Assembly: GCA_900549405.1 (NCBI GenBank)
Contig: URNZ01000005.1
Coordinates: 1 to 64,000, forward strand
Direction of reading: 5' to 3'
Source of the DNA: an uncultured Eubacteriales bacterium
GTDB lineage: Bacteria > Bacillota > Clostridia > Oscillospirales > Oscillospiraceae
Length of the DNA stretch: 64,000 nt
Position numbers and translations under genes: made by a program. This document shows positions 42,496 through 51,913 of this stretch, piece by piece. How positions within the stretch are numbered: the stretch's first letter is position 1; every line of letters begins with the position of its first letter. The notes under the pieces are model-generated. The model had not been told where the DNA came from. It did no database searches and saw only the letters and a list, made by a program, of their open reading frames with translations.

Positions 42496-43737
42496 ATGGA
42501 AAAACGTAGGGTCGTGATCACCGGCATGGGCACGGTGAACCCCATTGGAAACAGCGTGGCGGAGAGCTGGCAGGCGGCCAAAGACGGCAAGTGCGGCATC
42601 GGCCCCATCACCCGGTATGACTGCTCGAACATGCGGGTAAAGCTGGCCGGAGAGGTGAAGGACCTGGACATCGACGGCATCCTGGGCAAGCGGGAGGCCA
42701 AGAAGATGGACCGCTTTACCCAGTTCGCCCTCATCGCCGCCCAGCAGGCCATGGATGACAGCGGCCTGGACCGGGAGCGGGAGGACCTGTCCCGCTGCGG
42801 CGTCATCTGCTCCAGCGGCATCGGCGGCTTTGAGACGGTGGGCGGTGCCTTCCTGCGGGGGGAGAGCCGGGGCTATGACTCCGTGTCCCCCTTTATGATC
42901 CCCATGATCATCTCAAACATGGCCGCCGGTCAGATCGCCATCCGCTTCGGCTTTCAGGGCATGTGTACCTGTGTGGTCACCGCCTGCGCCGGGGGCACCA
43001 ACGCCGTGGGCGACGCTTTCCGCCACATCCGGGACGGCTATGGCGACGTGATGCTGTGCGGCGGCGCCGAGGCGGCCATCACCCCCCTGGCCATGGGCGG
43101 CTTCACCGCCATGAAGGCCCTGTGCGAGAGCACGGACCCCGCCCGCGCCTCCATCCCCTTTGACGCGGAGCGCAGCGGTTTTGTCATGGGAGAGGGCGCC
43201 GGGATGCTGGTGCTGGAGGAGTATGAGCACGCAAAGGCCCGCGGGGCCAAGATCTATGCCGAGGTGGCGGGCTATGGCGCCAACTGCGACGCCCACCACA
43301 TCACCGCCCCCGCCCCCGGGGGAGCCGGCGGCGCGGCCTGCATGGCCCAGGCCCTGGCCGACGCCGGGATGGAGCCGGAGGCCATCGGCTATATCAATGC
43401 CCACGGCACCGCCACCCACATGAACGATGCCTGCGAGACGGCGGCCATCCATACGACGTTTGGCGACCACGCCGCCCGCCTGGCCGTCAGCTCCACCAAG
43501 TCCATGACCGGCCACCTGCTGGGGGCCGCCGGGGCGGTGGAGGCCATCTTTGCCGCCATGGCCCTGGTGGAGGGCTACCTGCCCGCGACTATCGGCTATC
43601 AGGTCCCCGACCCCGCCTGCGACCTGGACATCGTCCCCAACCAGGGGCGGAAGGCGGACATCAAGGCCGCCCTGTCCAACTCCCTGGGTTTTGGCGGACA
43701 CAACGCCTGCATCGTGCTGAAAAAGTGGGAGGGCTGA
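42496..43737 (+). CDS. fabF: 3-oxoacyl-ACP synthase II
   Basis: Elongating condensing enzyme. The 413-residue protein has the Cys-His-His triad: [15 protein letters not shown] (Cys about 163), [11 protein letters not shown] (His about 303) and [10 protein letters not shown] (His about 338). TAGGAGG precedes the ATG by 6 nt, the best ribosome binding site in the operon. It ends 2 bp before fabZ. Confidence 0.97.
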   Translation: MEKRRVVITGMGTVNPIGNSVAESWQAAKDGKCGIGPITRYDCSNMRVKLAGEVKDLDIDGILGKREAKKMDRFTQFALIAAQQAMDDSGLDREREDLSRCGVICSSGIGGFETVGGAFLRGESRGYDSVSPFMIPMIISNMAAGQIAIRFGFQGMCTCVVTACAGGTNAVGDAFRHIRDGYGDVMLCGGAEAAITPLAMGGFTAMKALCESTDPARASIPFDAERSGFVMGEGAGMLVLEEYEHAKARGAKIYAEVAGYGANCDAHHITAPAPGGAGGAACMAQALADAGMEPEAIGYINAHGTATHMNDACETAAIHTTFGDHAARLAVSSTKSMTGHLLGAAGAVEAIFAAMALVEGYLPATIGYQVPDPACDLDIVPNQGRKADIKAALSNSLGFGGHNACIVLKKWEG

Positions 43738-43739
43738 AC

Positions 43740-44177
43740 ATGGAACTGAACATCGACCAGATCGAAAAGCTGCTGCCCCACCGCTATCCCTTCCTGCTGG
43801 TGGACAAGATCGTGGAGTGCGTCCCTGGCCAGAGCGCCGTGGGCCGCAAGTGCGTCACCGCCAACGAGCCCTTTTTCCAGGGCCACTTCCCCGGCTTTAA
43901 GGTGATGCCTGGCGTGCTCATCATCGAGGCTCTGGCCCAGGTGGGTGCGGTGGCCATCTTGACGGAAGCGGGAAATCAGGGTAAACTTGCATTATTCGGC
44001 GGCATTAAAAATGCCCGGTTCAAGCAGCAGGTACGGCCCGGCGACGTGCTGGAGCTGTCCTGTCAGCTGACGGCCCGCCGGGGTCCCGTGGGCTTTGGCA
44101 CTGCGGAGGCCCGGGTGGACGGCAAGCTGGCCTGTAAGGCGGAGCTGACCTTTGCCCTGACGGACAAGCCTGAATAA
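43740..44177 (+). CDS. fabZ: 3-hydroxyacyl-ACP dehydratase
   Basis: Dehydrates 3-hydroxyacyl-ACP. The 145-residue hotdog-fold protein has [13 protein letters not shown] (about 10-22), the catalytic [19 protein letters not shown] (His about 50, Glu about 64) and normal length. Start at ATG 43740. No FabA, FabM or FabN is in the window, so how unsaturated chains are made, if at all, is not shown. Confidence 0.96.
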   Translation: MELNIDQIEKLLPHRYPFLLVDKIVECVPGQSAVGRKCVTANEPFFQGHFPGFKVMPGVLIIEALAQVGAVAILTEAGNQGKLALFGGIKNARFKQQVRPGDVLELSCQLTARRGPVGFGTAEARVDGKLACKAELTFALTDKPE

Positions 44178-44194
44178 ACAAGATTACGGGGAGC

Positions 44195-44680
44195 GTGCGG
44201 GATTTGTTGGAGGAGAGCTTTTCCGAGGTGTACACGAAATTCAAGCTGCATTTTTACCAGGAAGTATTTTCCCGGTTCCAGAACCGGGAGGCCAGCCTGA
44301 CGGCGGTGGAGACCTTTTGCATGGAGATCATTCAGGCGCTGAAGGAGCCGACCATCAACGAGTTTGCCGCCTTTGTCCACATCTCCTCGCCCAATGCGGC
44401 ATATAAAGTCAACAGCCTGATCCAAAAGGGCTATGTGGAGAAGATCCGTTCAGACCAGGACCGGCGGGAGTATCACCTGCGGCCCACCCAGAAGTATATG
44501 AACTATTACAACATCAGCAGCCAATATATGCGCCAGGTGATGAAGCGGATCCAGAACCGCTTCACCCCAGACGAGGCCCGCCAGCTGGATCGGATGCTCC
44601 AGGTGGTAGGGGAGGAGCTGATGCCCGAGGTGGACCTGAAGTCCTGCGGGGATCTGTTCGCCGAGCCGGAGAACTCCTGA
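44195..44680 (+). CDS. MarR-family regulator of the fatty-acid operon
   Basis: A regulator of about 161 residues with a winged helix (about 55-105: TINEFAAFVHISSPNAAYKV, then SDQDRREYHL) and flanking dimer helices. As the last gene of a fab operon it is likely to play the role of FabT in streptococci, which represses fab genes with acyl-ACP. The fold and context are seen; this role is inferred. The start is uncertain: GTG 44195 has only a weak GGGGA close by, and in-frame ATT or ATA codons exist upstream, so a start slightly upstream is possible. Confidence 0.82.
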   Translation: MRDLLEESFSEVYTKFKLHFYQEVFSRFQNREASLTAVETFCMEIIQALKEPTINEFAAFVHISSPNAAYKVNSLIQKGYVEKIRSDQDRREYHLRPTQKYMNYYNISSQYMRQVMKRIQNRFTPDEARQLDRMLQVVGEELMPEVDLKSCGDLFAEPENS

Positions 44681-44692
44681 GAGAACAAAGCC

Positions 44693-44734
44693 AGGGCGCT
44701 GTCCCTCCCAAACCGGGGGCAGCGTCCTGTTTTT
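44693..44734 (+). terminator. Terminator of the fab operon
   Basis: A 13-bp stem with two G-T pairs (44693-44705 with 44716-44728), then GTTTTT. Confidence 0.85.
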
Positions 44735-44776
44735 CTGCAAAAAAGAGCAGAAGCTGAACAAAAGTGCAGAAAACGA

Positions 44777-44805
44777 TTGACCAAAGGGGCAAAATCATGT
44801 AAAAT
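44777..44805 (+). promoter_or_regulatory. Promoter of the NSS symporter gene
   Basis: TTGACC, 17-bp spacer, TAAAAT, about 75 bp before the start codon. Confidence 0.75.
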
Positions 44806-44880
44806 ATATCGGCATCGCGGTCCGTATTTAAGAGAAGAGGGCGGGCCGCGTGAATCAGAAGAGGAGATGTTGATTTTCTT

Positions 44881-46269
44881 ATGGAGAAGAGAGAGACCTT
44901 TTCCTCCCGGCTGGGCTTTCTGCTGATCTCGGCAGGCTGCGCCATCGGGCTGGGAAATGTGTGGCGGTTCCCCTATATCACGGGGCAGTATGGCGGCGGG
45001 GCCTTTGTGCTCATCTATCTGCTGTTCCTGATCATTCTGGGCCTGCCTGTGATGGTCATGGAGCTGGCCGTGGGACGGGGGAGCCAGCGGAGCATCGCCC
45101 GCTCCTTCCACGTGCTGGAGCCCAAGGGGACCAAGTGGCACTGGTACTGCTGGTTCGGCATCGCGGGCAACTATCTGCTGATGATGTTCTACACCGTCAT
45201 CGCCGGGTGGCTGCTGCTGTACTGCCTGAAAATGGCCAAGGGCGACTTTGTGGGCCTGGACGCCGACGGAGTGGCCGGACAGTTCGGCCAGCTGATGGGC
45301 CAGCCGGGGATCATGACCCTGTTTATGGCCATCGTGGTGCTCATCGGCATGGGCGTGTGCCTCCAGGGCCTGCAAAACGGCGTGGAGCGCATCACCAAGG
45401 TGATGATGCTCTGCCTGCTGGCCATCATGGCCGTGCTGGCCGTGCGCTCCCTCACCCTGGAGGGGGGTGCCGAGGGCCTGAAGTTCTATCTTCAGCCCAA
45501 CTTTAAGAATCTGATGTACGACGCCAACGGCAAGTGGCGGCTGGGGGAGAGCATCTTCGCCGCCATGGGCCAGGCTTTCTTCACCCTGTCCCTGGGCATC
45601 GGGGCCATCGCCGTGTTCGGCAGCTATATTGACCGGCAGTACGCCCTGGAGGGCGAGGCCCTGCGCATCGGCATTCTGGACACCTTTGTGGCCTTTGTGG
45701 CGGGCCTGATCATCTTCCCCGCCTGCTCCGCCTTTGGGGTGTCCCCCGACCAGGGCGCGTCCCTGATCTTCATCACCCTGCCCAACATCTTCAACGAGAT
45801 GCCCCTGGGCCAGCTGTGGGGCGCCCTGTTCTTTGTGTTCCTCTCTTTCGCGGCCCTGTCCACCGTCATCGCCGTGTTCGAGAATATCATTTCCTTCGCC
45901 ATGGATATGTGGGGCTGGAGCCGGAAGAAGGCCGTGCTGGTCAACCTGGTGGCCATCTTCCTGCTGTCTATGCCCTGCGTGCTGGGCTTTAACCTGTGGG
46001 CGGGCTTCCAGCCCATGGGTCCGGGCAGCAACATCTCTGACCTGGAGGACTTTATCATCTCCAACAACCTGCTGCCCCTGGGTTCCCTGGTCTATCTGCT
46101 GTTCTGCGTGAGCAAAAAGGGCTGGGGCTGGAAGAACTTCCTCAGCGAGGCCAACACCGGCAGCGGCCTGAAGTTCCCCACCGCCGTCCGCCTGTACGTC
46201 ACCTATATCCTGCCCCTGATCGTCCTGTTCATCTTTGTGATGGGCTATTGGAACAAGTTTGTGGGCTAA
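44881..46269 (+). CDS. Sodium-dependent NSS-family (SNF) transporter
   Basis: A 462-residue membrane protein with 11-12 helices that imports an amino acid or a related amine with Na+. The first helix carries the hallmark unwound segment AIGLGNVWRFPY (about 21-32). The fold repeats in an inverted second half. TM6 has GIGAIAVFGSYI (about 240). The C-terminal helix ends VMGYWNKFVG. The substrate cannot be read from sequence. It has its own promoter and terminator. Confidence 0.93.
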   Translation: MEKRETFSSRLGFLLISAGCAIGLGNVWRFPYITGQYGGGAFVLIYLLFLIILGLPVMVMELAVGRGSQRSIARSFHVLEPKGTKWHWYCWFGIAGNYLLMMFYTVIAGWLLLYCLKMAKGDFVGLDADGVAGQFGQLMGQPGIMTLFMAIVVLIGMGVCLQGLQNGVERITKVMMLCLLAIMAVLAVRSLTLEGGAEGLKFYLQPNFKNLMYDANGKWRLGESIFAAMGQAFFTLSLGIGAIAVFGSYIDRQYALEGEALRIGILDTFVAFVAGLIIFPACSAFGVSPDQGASLIFITLPNIFNEMPLGQLWGALFFVFLSFAALSTVIAVFENIISFAMDMWGWSRKKAVLVNLVAIFLLSMPCVLGFNLWAGFQPMGPGSNISDLEDFIISNNLLPLGSLVYLLFCVSKKGWGWKNFLSEANTGSGLKFPTAVRLYVTYILPLIVLFIFVMGYWNKFVG

Positions 46270-46283
46270 TTGGTTTTAACGAG

Positions 46284-46322
46284 AAAAATCCCGTCGGTTC
46301 AAACGAACCGGCGGGATTTTTT
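46284..46322. terminator. Bidirectional terminator between the NSS and CobW genes
   Basis: A 16-bp inverted repeat (46284-46299 with 46306-46321) with A and T tracts on both sides. It serves both converging units. Confidence 0.9.
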
Positions 46323-46350
46323 GCACATATTTCGAAAAATTGTGGAAAGG

Positions 46351-47301
46351 TTACACGAAATATACTAATGGATCTTCCGGGCGCTCGCCGGGTTCGACGC
46401 TTTGAGCATAGAGGACCACGCCCTCGCCGTCGTACACGGCGGCCTGCTCCCAGCGGACCTCGGCGGTGACCTTGACCCACTCGCCCTTTTTCAGGCTCTT
46501 GGCCTTGTCATACTTGCACAGGAAGCCGAAGAAGCGGATGTCCTCGGCGCAGCAGGTCATGGCGTTGCGCCCGGGGACAAAGCAGCCCTTGGGCACCCGC
46601 CCGCCCACCATGGCCTGGGCGGTGAAGGTGACCGTCTTGCCCACATAGCGGTCCGGGTGCTCCTGGATGTCCAGATACCAGATGCCATAGTCCGGGTCCT
46701 CCAGGTCGATGTGGCTGCTCTCCAGGTCATAGGGGAGGATGTCCTCCACCTCCAGCTCGTCGCCGTTCTCGTCCTCAAAGGCCATCTGGCACATGCGGTT
46801 CACCGCCCGGATGGAGCGCTTCCAGCCGGACAGGGGCATGTTCTCCTTACAGCGGTTGAACAGGACCATGTCCGCCTCGGTCACCATGTCGATGATCATG
46901 GACTGCATGTTGCTGCGGTACATCTCGAAGGTGGTGCCGTCGATCACGTCGATGGCCTGGTACAGGCCCCAGTTCTTGGGCAGCTTCAGGTCCCGCAGAA
47001 GCTGGATGGGCCACATGCCGTTATACTCCAGCAGCACCCGCTCGGGCTGATAGCGGCGGTCGATCTCCTCCAGGAAAGCGGTGTTCAGCTGGCTCTGGTC
47101 CTCAATGGGGATCAGGCGGCAGTTGCGCTCGGCCAGATACTGGGCGTTATACTCCACCTCGCCGTCCTCGCACATGAGCAGCACGGTGCGCTGGCCGTCG
47201 TTGAAATAGTCCATCTCCAGGGTGTCGATGAGCAGGGTGGTCTTGCCGCTGTCCAAAAACCCGGTGATGAGATACAGGGGGATACGGGGATCGTTATTCA
47301 T
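46351..47301 (-). CDS. CobW-like GTPase fused to a YcgQ-like C-terminal domain
   Basis: A 316-residue protein. Residues 1-200 are a G3E (CobW/UreG-type) GTPase with P-loop GFLDSGKTT (14-22). The family's CxCC metal motif is absent, and the base-binding NKxD appears as FNRC. Residues about 205-316 look like the soluble domain of YcgQ / TIGR03943 proteins: HPDRYVGKTVTFTAQA, then GRNAMTCCAEDIRFFGF and KKGEWVKVTAEV. In Bacillus, ycgR-ycgQ and the CobW gene yciC are separate genes in a Zur-type setting. Here the GTPase and YcgQ-like parts are one polypeptide. It lies 11 bp after a CobW gene with a His tract. A metal-supply role is inferred. Confidence 0.8.
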   Translation of the reverse strand: MNNDPRIPLYLITGFLDSGKTTLLIDTLEMDYFNDGQRTVLLMCEDGEVEYNAQYLAERNCRLIPIEDQSQLNTAFLEEIDRRYQPERVLLEYNGMWPIQLLRDLKLPKNWGLYQAIDVIDGTTFEMYRSNMQSMIIDMVTEADMVLFNRCKENMPLSGWKRSIRAVNRMCQMAFEDENGDELEVEDILPYDLESSHIDLEDPDYGIWYLDIQEHPDRYVGKTVTFTAQAMVGGRVPKGCFVPGRNAMTCCAEDIRFFGFLCKYDKAKSLKKGEWVKVTAEVRWEQAAVYDGEGVVLYAQSVEPGERPEDPLVYFV

Positions 47302-47312
47302 GGCGCGTCACC

Positions 47313-48470
47313 TCAGGCCAGCAGGAACAGCTTCTCCAGCTGGTCCTCCTTCAGGTCAGAGCCAATGACGCACAGGCGGCCGGTGTAGTCGGCAGCGCCC
47401 TCCCGGATCTGGAACTCCTCGGGCACCAGGTCGAAGTGCAGCCAGGTCTGGCCGTCCTCGCAGGGCACCATGCCCTTGGCCCGGAGGATATAGCCATAGT
47501 CCTGGCCCATGGCCAGGGCGGACAGGGCATCCTGCAGCTCCTCGCGGCTGTACTTGCGGGCGGTCTCCCGGCCCCAGGAGGTGAACACCTCGTCGGCGTC
47601 GTGGTCGTGGTGGTGATGGTCGTGGCCGCAGCAGCAGTCGCAGGTGCAGTCATCCCCGTGGTCGTGGTGATGATGCTCGTGCTCGTGGTCATGGTCATGA
47701 TCGTGCTCGTCGTGGTCGTGGTCATGATGATGCTCGTGCTCATGGTCGTGCTCGTCGTGATCGTGCTCGTCATGGTCATGCTCGTGATCGTGATGGTGGT
47801 GATGATGCTCGTGGTCGTGGTGCTCGTGGGCGATCTCCTCCATCAGCTCCTCGGCCAGGGAGTGGCCGCCCTCCATGGCGGAGACGATCTGCGCGCCGGT
47901 CAGCTGGTCCCAGGGGGTGGTGAGAATGGCGGCCTTGGCGTTCTTCTCCCGCAGGAGACGGACGGCGGTATCCAGCTTGGCCTGGTCCATGTTCTGAGTG
48001 CGGGAGAGGAGGATGGCGGAGGCGTGCTCCACCTGGTTGTTGAAGAACTCGCCGAAGTTCTTCATATATACCTTGGCCTTGGTGGCGTCCACCACGGTGA
48101 CAAAGCTGTGCAGGTGCAGGGCGGGGGTGGTCTTCTGCACGCCCTCCACGGCGGCGATCACGTCAGACAGCTTGCCCACGCCGGAGGGCTCGATGATGAT
48201 GCGGTCGGGGGCATAGTCGTCCAGCACCTTCTTCAGGGCCGCGCCGAAGTCGCCCACCAGGGAGCAGCAGATGCAGCCGGAGTTCATCTCGGTGATCTCC
48301 ACCCCGGCGTCCTTCAAAAAGCCGCCGTCGATGCCGATCTCGCCGAACTCGTTCTCGATGAGGACCACTTTCTCGCCCCGGAAGGCCTGGTCCAGCAGCT
48401 TTTTGATGAGGGTGGTCTTGCCGGCCCCCAAGAAGCCGGAGATAATGTCGATCTTGGTCATAGTTGTCAT
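47313..48470 (-). CDS. CobW/G3E GTPase metallochaperone with His/Asp-rich tract
   Basis: A 385-residue GTPase that probably delivers zinc or another divalent metal. P-loop GFLGAGKTT (12-20), metal motif GCICCS (65-70), EPSGVGK (94-100) and a CobW C-terminal domain (about 295-385) are present. Residues 215-291 are an extreme metal-binding tract of His, Asp and Glu with a Cys cluster, CTCDCCCG (275-282), inserted between the two domains. This is much longer than the usual short His stretch. The base-recognition motif is SRTQNMD rather than NKxD. ATG codons at 48470 and 48461 are both usable. Downstream is the CobW-YcgQ fusion. Confidence 0.9.
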   Translation of the reverse strand: MTTMTKIDIISGFLGAGKTTLIKKLLDQAFRGEKVVLIENEFGEIGIDGGFLKDAGVEITEMNSGCICCSLVGDFGAALKKVLDDYAPDRIIIEPSGVGKLSDVIAAVEGVQKTTPALHLHSFVTVVDATKAKVYMKNFGEFFNNQVEHASAILLSRTQNMDQAKLDTAVRLLREKNAKAAILTTPWDQLTGAQIVSAMEGGHSLAEELMEEIAHEHHDHEHHHHHHDHEHDHDEHDHDEHDHEHEHHHDHDHDEHDHDHDHEHEHHHHDHGDDCTCDCCCGHDHHHHDHDADEVFTSWGRETARKYSREELQDALSALAMGQDYGYILRAKGMVPCEDGQTWLHFDLVPEEFQIREGAADYTGRLCVIGSDLKEDQLEKLFLLA

Positions 48471-48538
48471 ATCCTTTCTGAAATCACACGGCCCGCGCCC
48501 GCAGCGGGGGGACCGGAGGGGTCAAATAAAAGAGATGC

Positions 48539-50401
48539 TCACTGCCACAGCATGTGCAGGCTGTCCATCATGGCATACAGCATCCCGGCGGCAGTCTCCC
48601 GGGTGGCCAGGTCCTGGGGCTGGAGGTCGCCCACCAGAGCGCCCAGCTGGTCCATGATCCAGGCGGGCCTTTGGGCCCAGGGGGAGAAGTCCTGATAGTC
48701 GGCCAGGGAGATATCCGTCTTGCCGTTCAGCTCCTCCGCCGACATGCTGGCCCACACGGCCACCGAGGACAGGATGGTGGTCATCTGCTCATAGGTGATG
48801 GTGTCGTCCGGGCGGAAGGTCCCGTCCCCCATGCCGGAGACAAAGCCCCGGGCGGCCATGGCGGACACGGCCTTGTTATACCAGGCGTCGTCGGCCACGT
48901 CGGAGAAGGACAGGTTCTGTCCCTCGGGCAGGTCCAGCACGTTGGAGAGCATGGCGCAGAACTCGGCCCGGGTGATGGCATTGGTGGGGCGGAAGGTGCC
49001 GTCCTCATAGCCCTCCAGCAGGCCGAAGGTGCTCAGAGTGTCGATCTCGGTGGCAAAGGGGCTGTCCGCCGCGTCGGCAAAGGTGCGGGCGTGGAAGTCA
49101 AGCCCCAGGCTCTCCGCCAGCTTGGCGGGGGTCACGGCGTTCCAGCCGCTGTTGCGCTCCCCCTCGTACAGGGCGGCGGAGGGGGGCAGGGCCTCCAGCA
49201 GCTCGGTAAAGGCGGCTCGGTTGTCCCCGGACAGGGCCTCGTCCCGGCTGATGTAGAAGGTCCAGCCCGCCAGCTCCAGCTTATAATAGCCCGCGTTGCG
49301 GCTGGGCTCCGGCTGGGTGAGGAGCATGGCGGCGGTCTTCGTATTCTCCTTGGACATCACCAGGGTGGGGATCACGCCCATCCACTGGTTGGTGGTGCCG
49401 TCGGGGGAATAGAAGCGATAGACGGTGATCTTCATGGCGTCCCCGTCGAACAGGTCCTCGGTGTTGGCGCTGTTGAAGATCATCTGGGCGATGCCCTTGC
49501 CAAAGGTGGTCTGACCGATGGCGATGCCAAAGCCCAGGTCCCGGGCGTCGGCGGAGAACAGCTCGGCCCCGCTGGCGGAGTAGTCACTGGTGAGGATGAT
49601 GAGGGGCTTGTCCGTCAGGTCGGGGCAATATTGGGTGGTGCCCACAAAGCGATAGTTGCCGTTGGCGTCCCGGAAATAGACCATGATGTCGCTGCCCACA
49701 AACAGACCGGCGGACACGGCGGCGGCATCGGCATCGCCGCCGGGGTTGCTGCGCAGGTCCATGATCCAGGCGGCCACGTCAGGCTCCAGGGCGGTCAGGG
49801 CCTCCTCGATGGTGTCGCCGGTGGAGTCGCCAAAGCTGATGCACTCGATGACCCCGGCATTGCCCTCCTTGTCATAGGTGACGATGGGAATGACCACCGC
49901 CCGGCGCTGCATGGTGAAGTCCCGCACCTGGCCGTCGGAGCGGCGGATGGTCAGGGTGACGGTGGAACCCTCTTTCCCGGTGACGGCGCTGCGCACGTCG
50001 GTGGTGGCGGTCATGTCCACGCCGTCCACGGCGATGATCCGGTCACCGGCCTGAAGCCCGGCCTCCTTGGCGGGGGAGTTGGGCAGGATGGACAGGACCA
50101 GAAAGCCGTCGTCATAGGCGGTCTGCACCGTGATGCCCACGCCCACCAGGGTCTCGCCGTTGACGGAGTCGGTGAACTGCTGATACTGCTCGGCGGTCAT
50201 GTAATAGGTGTAGGGGTCGCCCAGGGCCTCCAGGATCTCGTCCAGGGAGTCCAGAGACAGGATGCTCTCAGGGATCTGGTCCACATAGTGGTCCCGCAGC
50301 AGCTGCCGGGCCTCGTCCAGGGTGAGGGCGGCGGCGGGGGCGGCGGATAGGGAGAAGGTGAGGCTGAGAGCCAGCAGGGCGGACAGAAGTTTACGTTTCA
50401 T
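48539..50401 (-). CDS. S41 C-terminal-processing protease with SLH repeats
   Basis: A 620-residue secreted protease. Start at 50401 (MKRKLLSALLA) follows GGAGAA, giving a signal peptide (1-25). A PDZ domain (about 75-160: VGVGITVQ, AGDRIIAVDG) leads to the S41 catalytic domain, with SASGAELFSADARD (nucleophile Ser about 280) and FGKG (general base Lys about 305). Three SLH motifs occupy about 440-620, more diverged than those of the two surface proteins. Such a protease is likely to process proteins at the wall surface. It lies 68 bp upstream of the CobW genes and may share their transcript. Confidence 0.9.
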   Translation of the reverse strand: MKRKLLSALLALSLTFSLSAAPAAALTLDEARQLLRDHYVDQIPESILSLDSLDEILEALGDPYTYYMTAEQYQQFTDSVNGETLVGVGITVQTAYDDGFLVLSILPNSPAKEAGLQAGDRIIAVDGVDMTATTDVRSAVTGKEGSTVTLTIRRSDGQVRDFTMQRRAVVIPIVTYDKEGNAGVIECISFGDSTGDTIEEALTALEPDVAAWIMDLRSNPGGDADAAAVSAGLFVGSDIMVYFRDANGNYRFVGTTQYCPDLTDKPLIILTSDYSASGAELFSADARDLGFGIAIGQTTFGKGIAQMIFNSANTEDLFDGDAMKITVYRFYSPDGTTNQWMGVIPTLVMSKENTKTAAMLLTQPEPSRNAGYYKLELAGWTFYISRDEALSGDNRAAFTELLEALPPSAALYEGERNSGWNAVTPAKLAESLGLDFHARTFADAADSPFATEIDTLSTFGLLEGYEDGTFRPTNAITRAEFCAMLSNVLDLPEGQNLSFSDVADDAWYNKAVSAMAARGFVSGMGDGTFRPDDTITYEQMTTILSSVAVWASMSAEELNGKTDISLADYQDFSPWAQRPAWIMDQLGALVGDLQPQDLATRETAAGMLYAMMDSLHMLWQ

Positions 50402-50418
50402 GGCGTTCTCCTTATTGA

Positions 50419-50453
50419 CACACGCCGGATGCCGAAACGGCACCCGGCGTGTG
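50419..50453 (-). terminator. Hairpin after purA
   Basis: CACACGCCGG (50419-50428) pairs with CCGGCGTGTG (50444-50453), with TGCCG/CGGCA inside. There is no good T tract, so it may be a weak terminator or an RNA-stabilising hairpin. Confidence 0.5.
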
Positions 50454-50461
50454 AAACATGA

Positions 50462-51754
50462 TTACAGCTTGGTGGCGCGGTGGGTGATCTCGTGGCGCTT
50501 GGGGCCGGTGGAGACCAGGGTGATGGGGTGGCCGATGTGGGCCTCCAAAAAGTCAACGTACTTCTTGGCGTTCTCGGGCAGGGCGTTATAGTCGGTGCAG
50601 CCCCGGATGTCGCACTTCCAGCCGGGCAGCTTTTCGAACACGGGCTTGGCCCGCATCAGATCGGGGGTGGTGGGGAACCTGTCGGTGATCTTGCCGTCGA
50701 TGTCATAGCCCACGCACACGGGGATCTCGTCCAGATAGCCCAGCACGTCCAGACAGGTCAGGGCCACCTGAGTGGCGCCCTGGACCATGCAGCCATACTT
50801 GGTGGCCACGGCGTCGAACCAGCCCACACGGCGGGGACGGCCGGTGGTGGCGCCGAACTCGCCCTTGTCGCCGCCCCGGCGGCGCAGCTCGTCCCCGGCG
50901 TCCCCCAGGACCTCGCTGACGAAGGGCTCGGTGTGGGAGCCCACAGAGGAGGAATAGGCCTTGGTGACGCAGATCACGTCCTCCATGGCGGTGGGGGGCA
51001 CGGGAGCGCCCACGCAGCCAAAGCCCGCCAGGGTGTGGGAGGAGGTGGTCATGGGGAAGATGCCCAGGTCGGGGTCCTTCATAGAGCCCAGCTGGCCCTC
51101 CAGCAGGATGGTCTTGTTCTGGGCCAGGGCCTCGTGGATAAAGGTGACCACGTCGCCCACATAGGGGCGCAGCTGCTCCCGCAGGGCCAGCAGCTGGTCC
51201 ATCAGCTCGTCCACGTTCAGGGCGGGCTTGTGATACAGGTGCTCAAACAGCACGTTCTTCAGGGTGACGGCGGCGGTGAGACGCTCCCGCAGCCGGTCCT
51301 CGTGGAACAGGTCGCACACCTGGATGCCGATCTTGGCGTATTTGTCGGAGTAGAAGGGGGCGATGCCGCTCTTGGTGGAGCCGAAGGCCTTGCCAGCCAG
51401 GCGCTCCTCCTCATAGCTGTCCTGAAGCACGTGATAGGGCATCAGCAGCTGGGCCCGCTCAGACACGATCAGGTTGGGGGCGGGCACGCCCTGGTCGGTG
51501 ATAGACTTCAGCTCGGCCACCAGCTTGGCCGCGTCCAGGGCCACGCCGTTGCCGATGATGTTGGTGATGTGGGGATAAAAAGCGCCGGAGGGGAGGATGT
51601 GCAGGGCAAAGCGGCCATAATCATTGATGATGGTGTGGCCCGCGTTGGCTCCGCCCTGAAAGCGGATGACCACGTCGGACTGCTCGGCCAGCATATCCGT
51701 GATCTTGCCCTTGCCCTCGTCGCCCCAGTTGGCGCCCACAATAGCTTTTACCAT
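50462..51754 (-). CDS. purA: Adenylosuccinate synthase
   Basis: Makes adenylosuccinate from IMP, aspartate and GTP in AMP synthesis. Start at 51754 follows GGAGG; 26 upstream codons are rejected. The 430-residue protein begins MVKAIVGANWGDEGKGK, the family GTP-binding loop, and includes QGGANAGHTI (about 34-43) and TTTGRPRRVGWFD-like residues (about 300). Length is normal. It is monocistronic or leads into the S41-CobW genes through the hairpin. Confidence 0.96.
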   Translation of the reverse strand: MVKAIVGANWGDEGKGKITDMLAEQSDVVIRFQGGANAGHTIINDYGRFALHILPSGAFYPHITNIIGNGVALDAAKLVAELKSITDQGVPAPNLIVSERAQLLMPYHVLQDSYEEERLAGKAFGSTKSGIAPFYSDKYAKIGIQVCDLFHEDRLRERLTAAVTLKNVLFEHLYHKPALNVDELMDQLLALREQLRPYVGDVVTFIHEALAQNKTILLEGQLGSMKDPDLGIFPMTTSSHTLAGFGCVGAPVPPTAMEDVICVTKAYSSSVGSHTEPFVSEVLGDAGDELRRRGGDKGEFGATTGRPRRVGWFDAVATKYGCMVQGATQVALTCLDVLGYLDEIPVCVGYDIDGKITDRFPTTPDLMRAKPVFEKLPGWKCDIRGCTDYNALPENAKKYVDFLEAHIGHPITLVSTGPKRHEITHRATKL

Positions 51755-51830
51755 ATATGTTACCTCCGTAGACCGGGATTCGCAACCGCTGTGCGGATTT
51801 GCCTTATCCGGCGCATAACGCAACGCATAC

Positions 51831-51859
51831 ATTATACTGCGTTTTTCCTATGCTGACAA
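51831..51859 (-). promoter_or_regulatory. Promoter of purA
   Basis: Minus-strand TTGTCA and TATAAT separated by 17 bp, about 80 bp before the start codon. Confidence 0.85.
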
Positions 51860-51913
51860 GGGGACAGCCCATAGAAAAAACGTAGAAAATCCTGCTTTTC
51901 CAAAGGTCCATCG

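Noticed and set aside
47598..47828. Possible CRISPR or satellite array in the repeated GTGGTC/GTGATG region
   Set aside because: The blocks are irregular, have no spacers and translate in frame to the His/Asp tract of the CobW protein.
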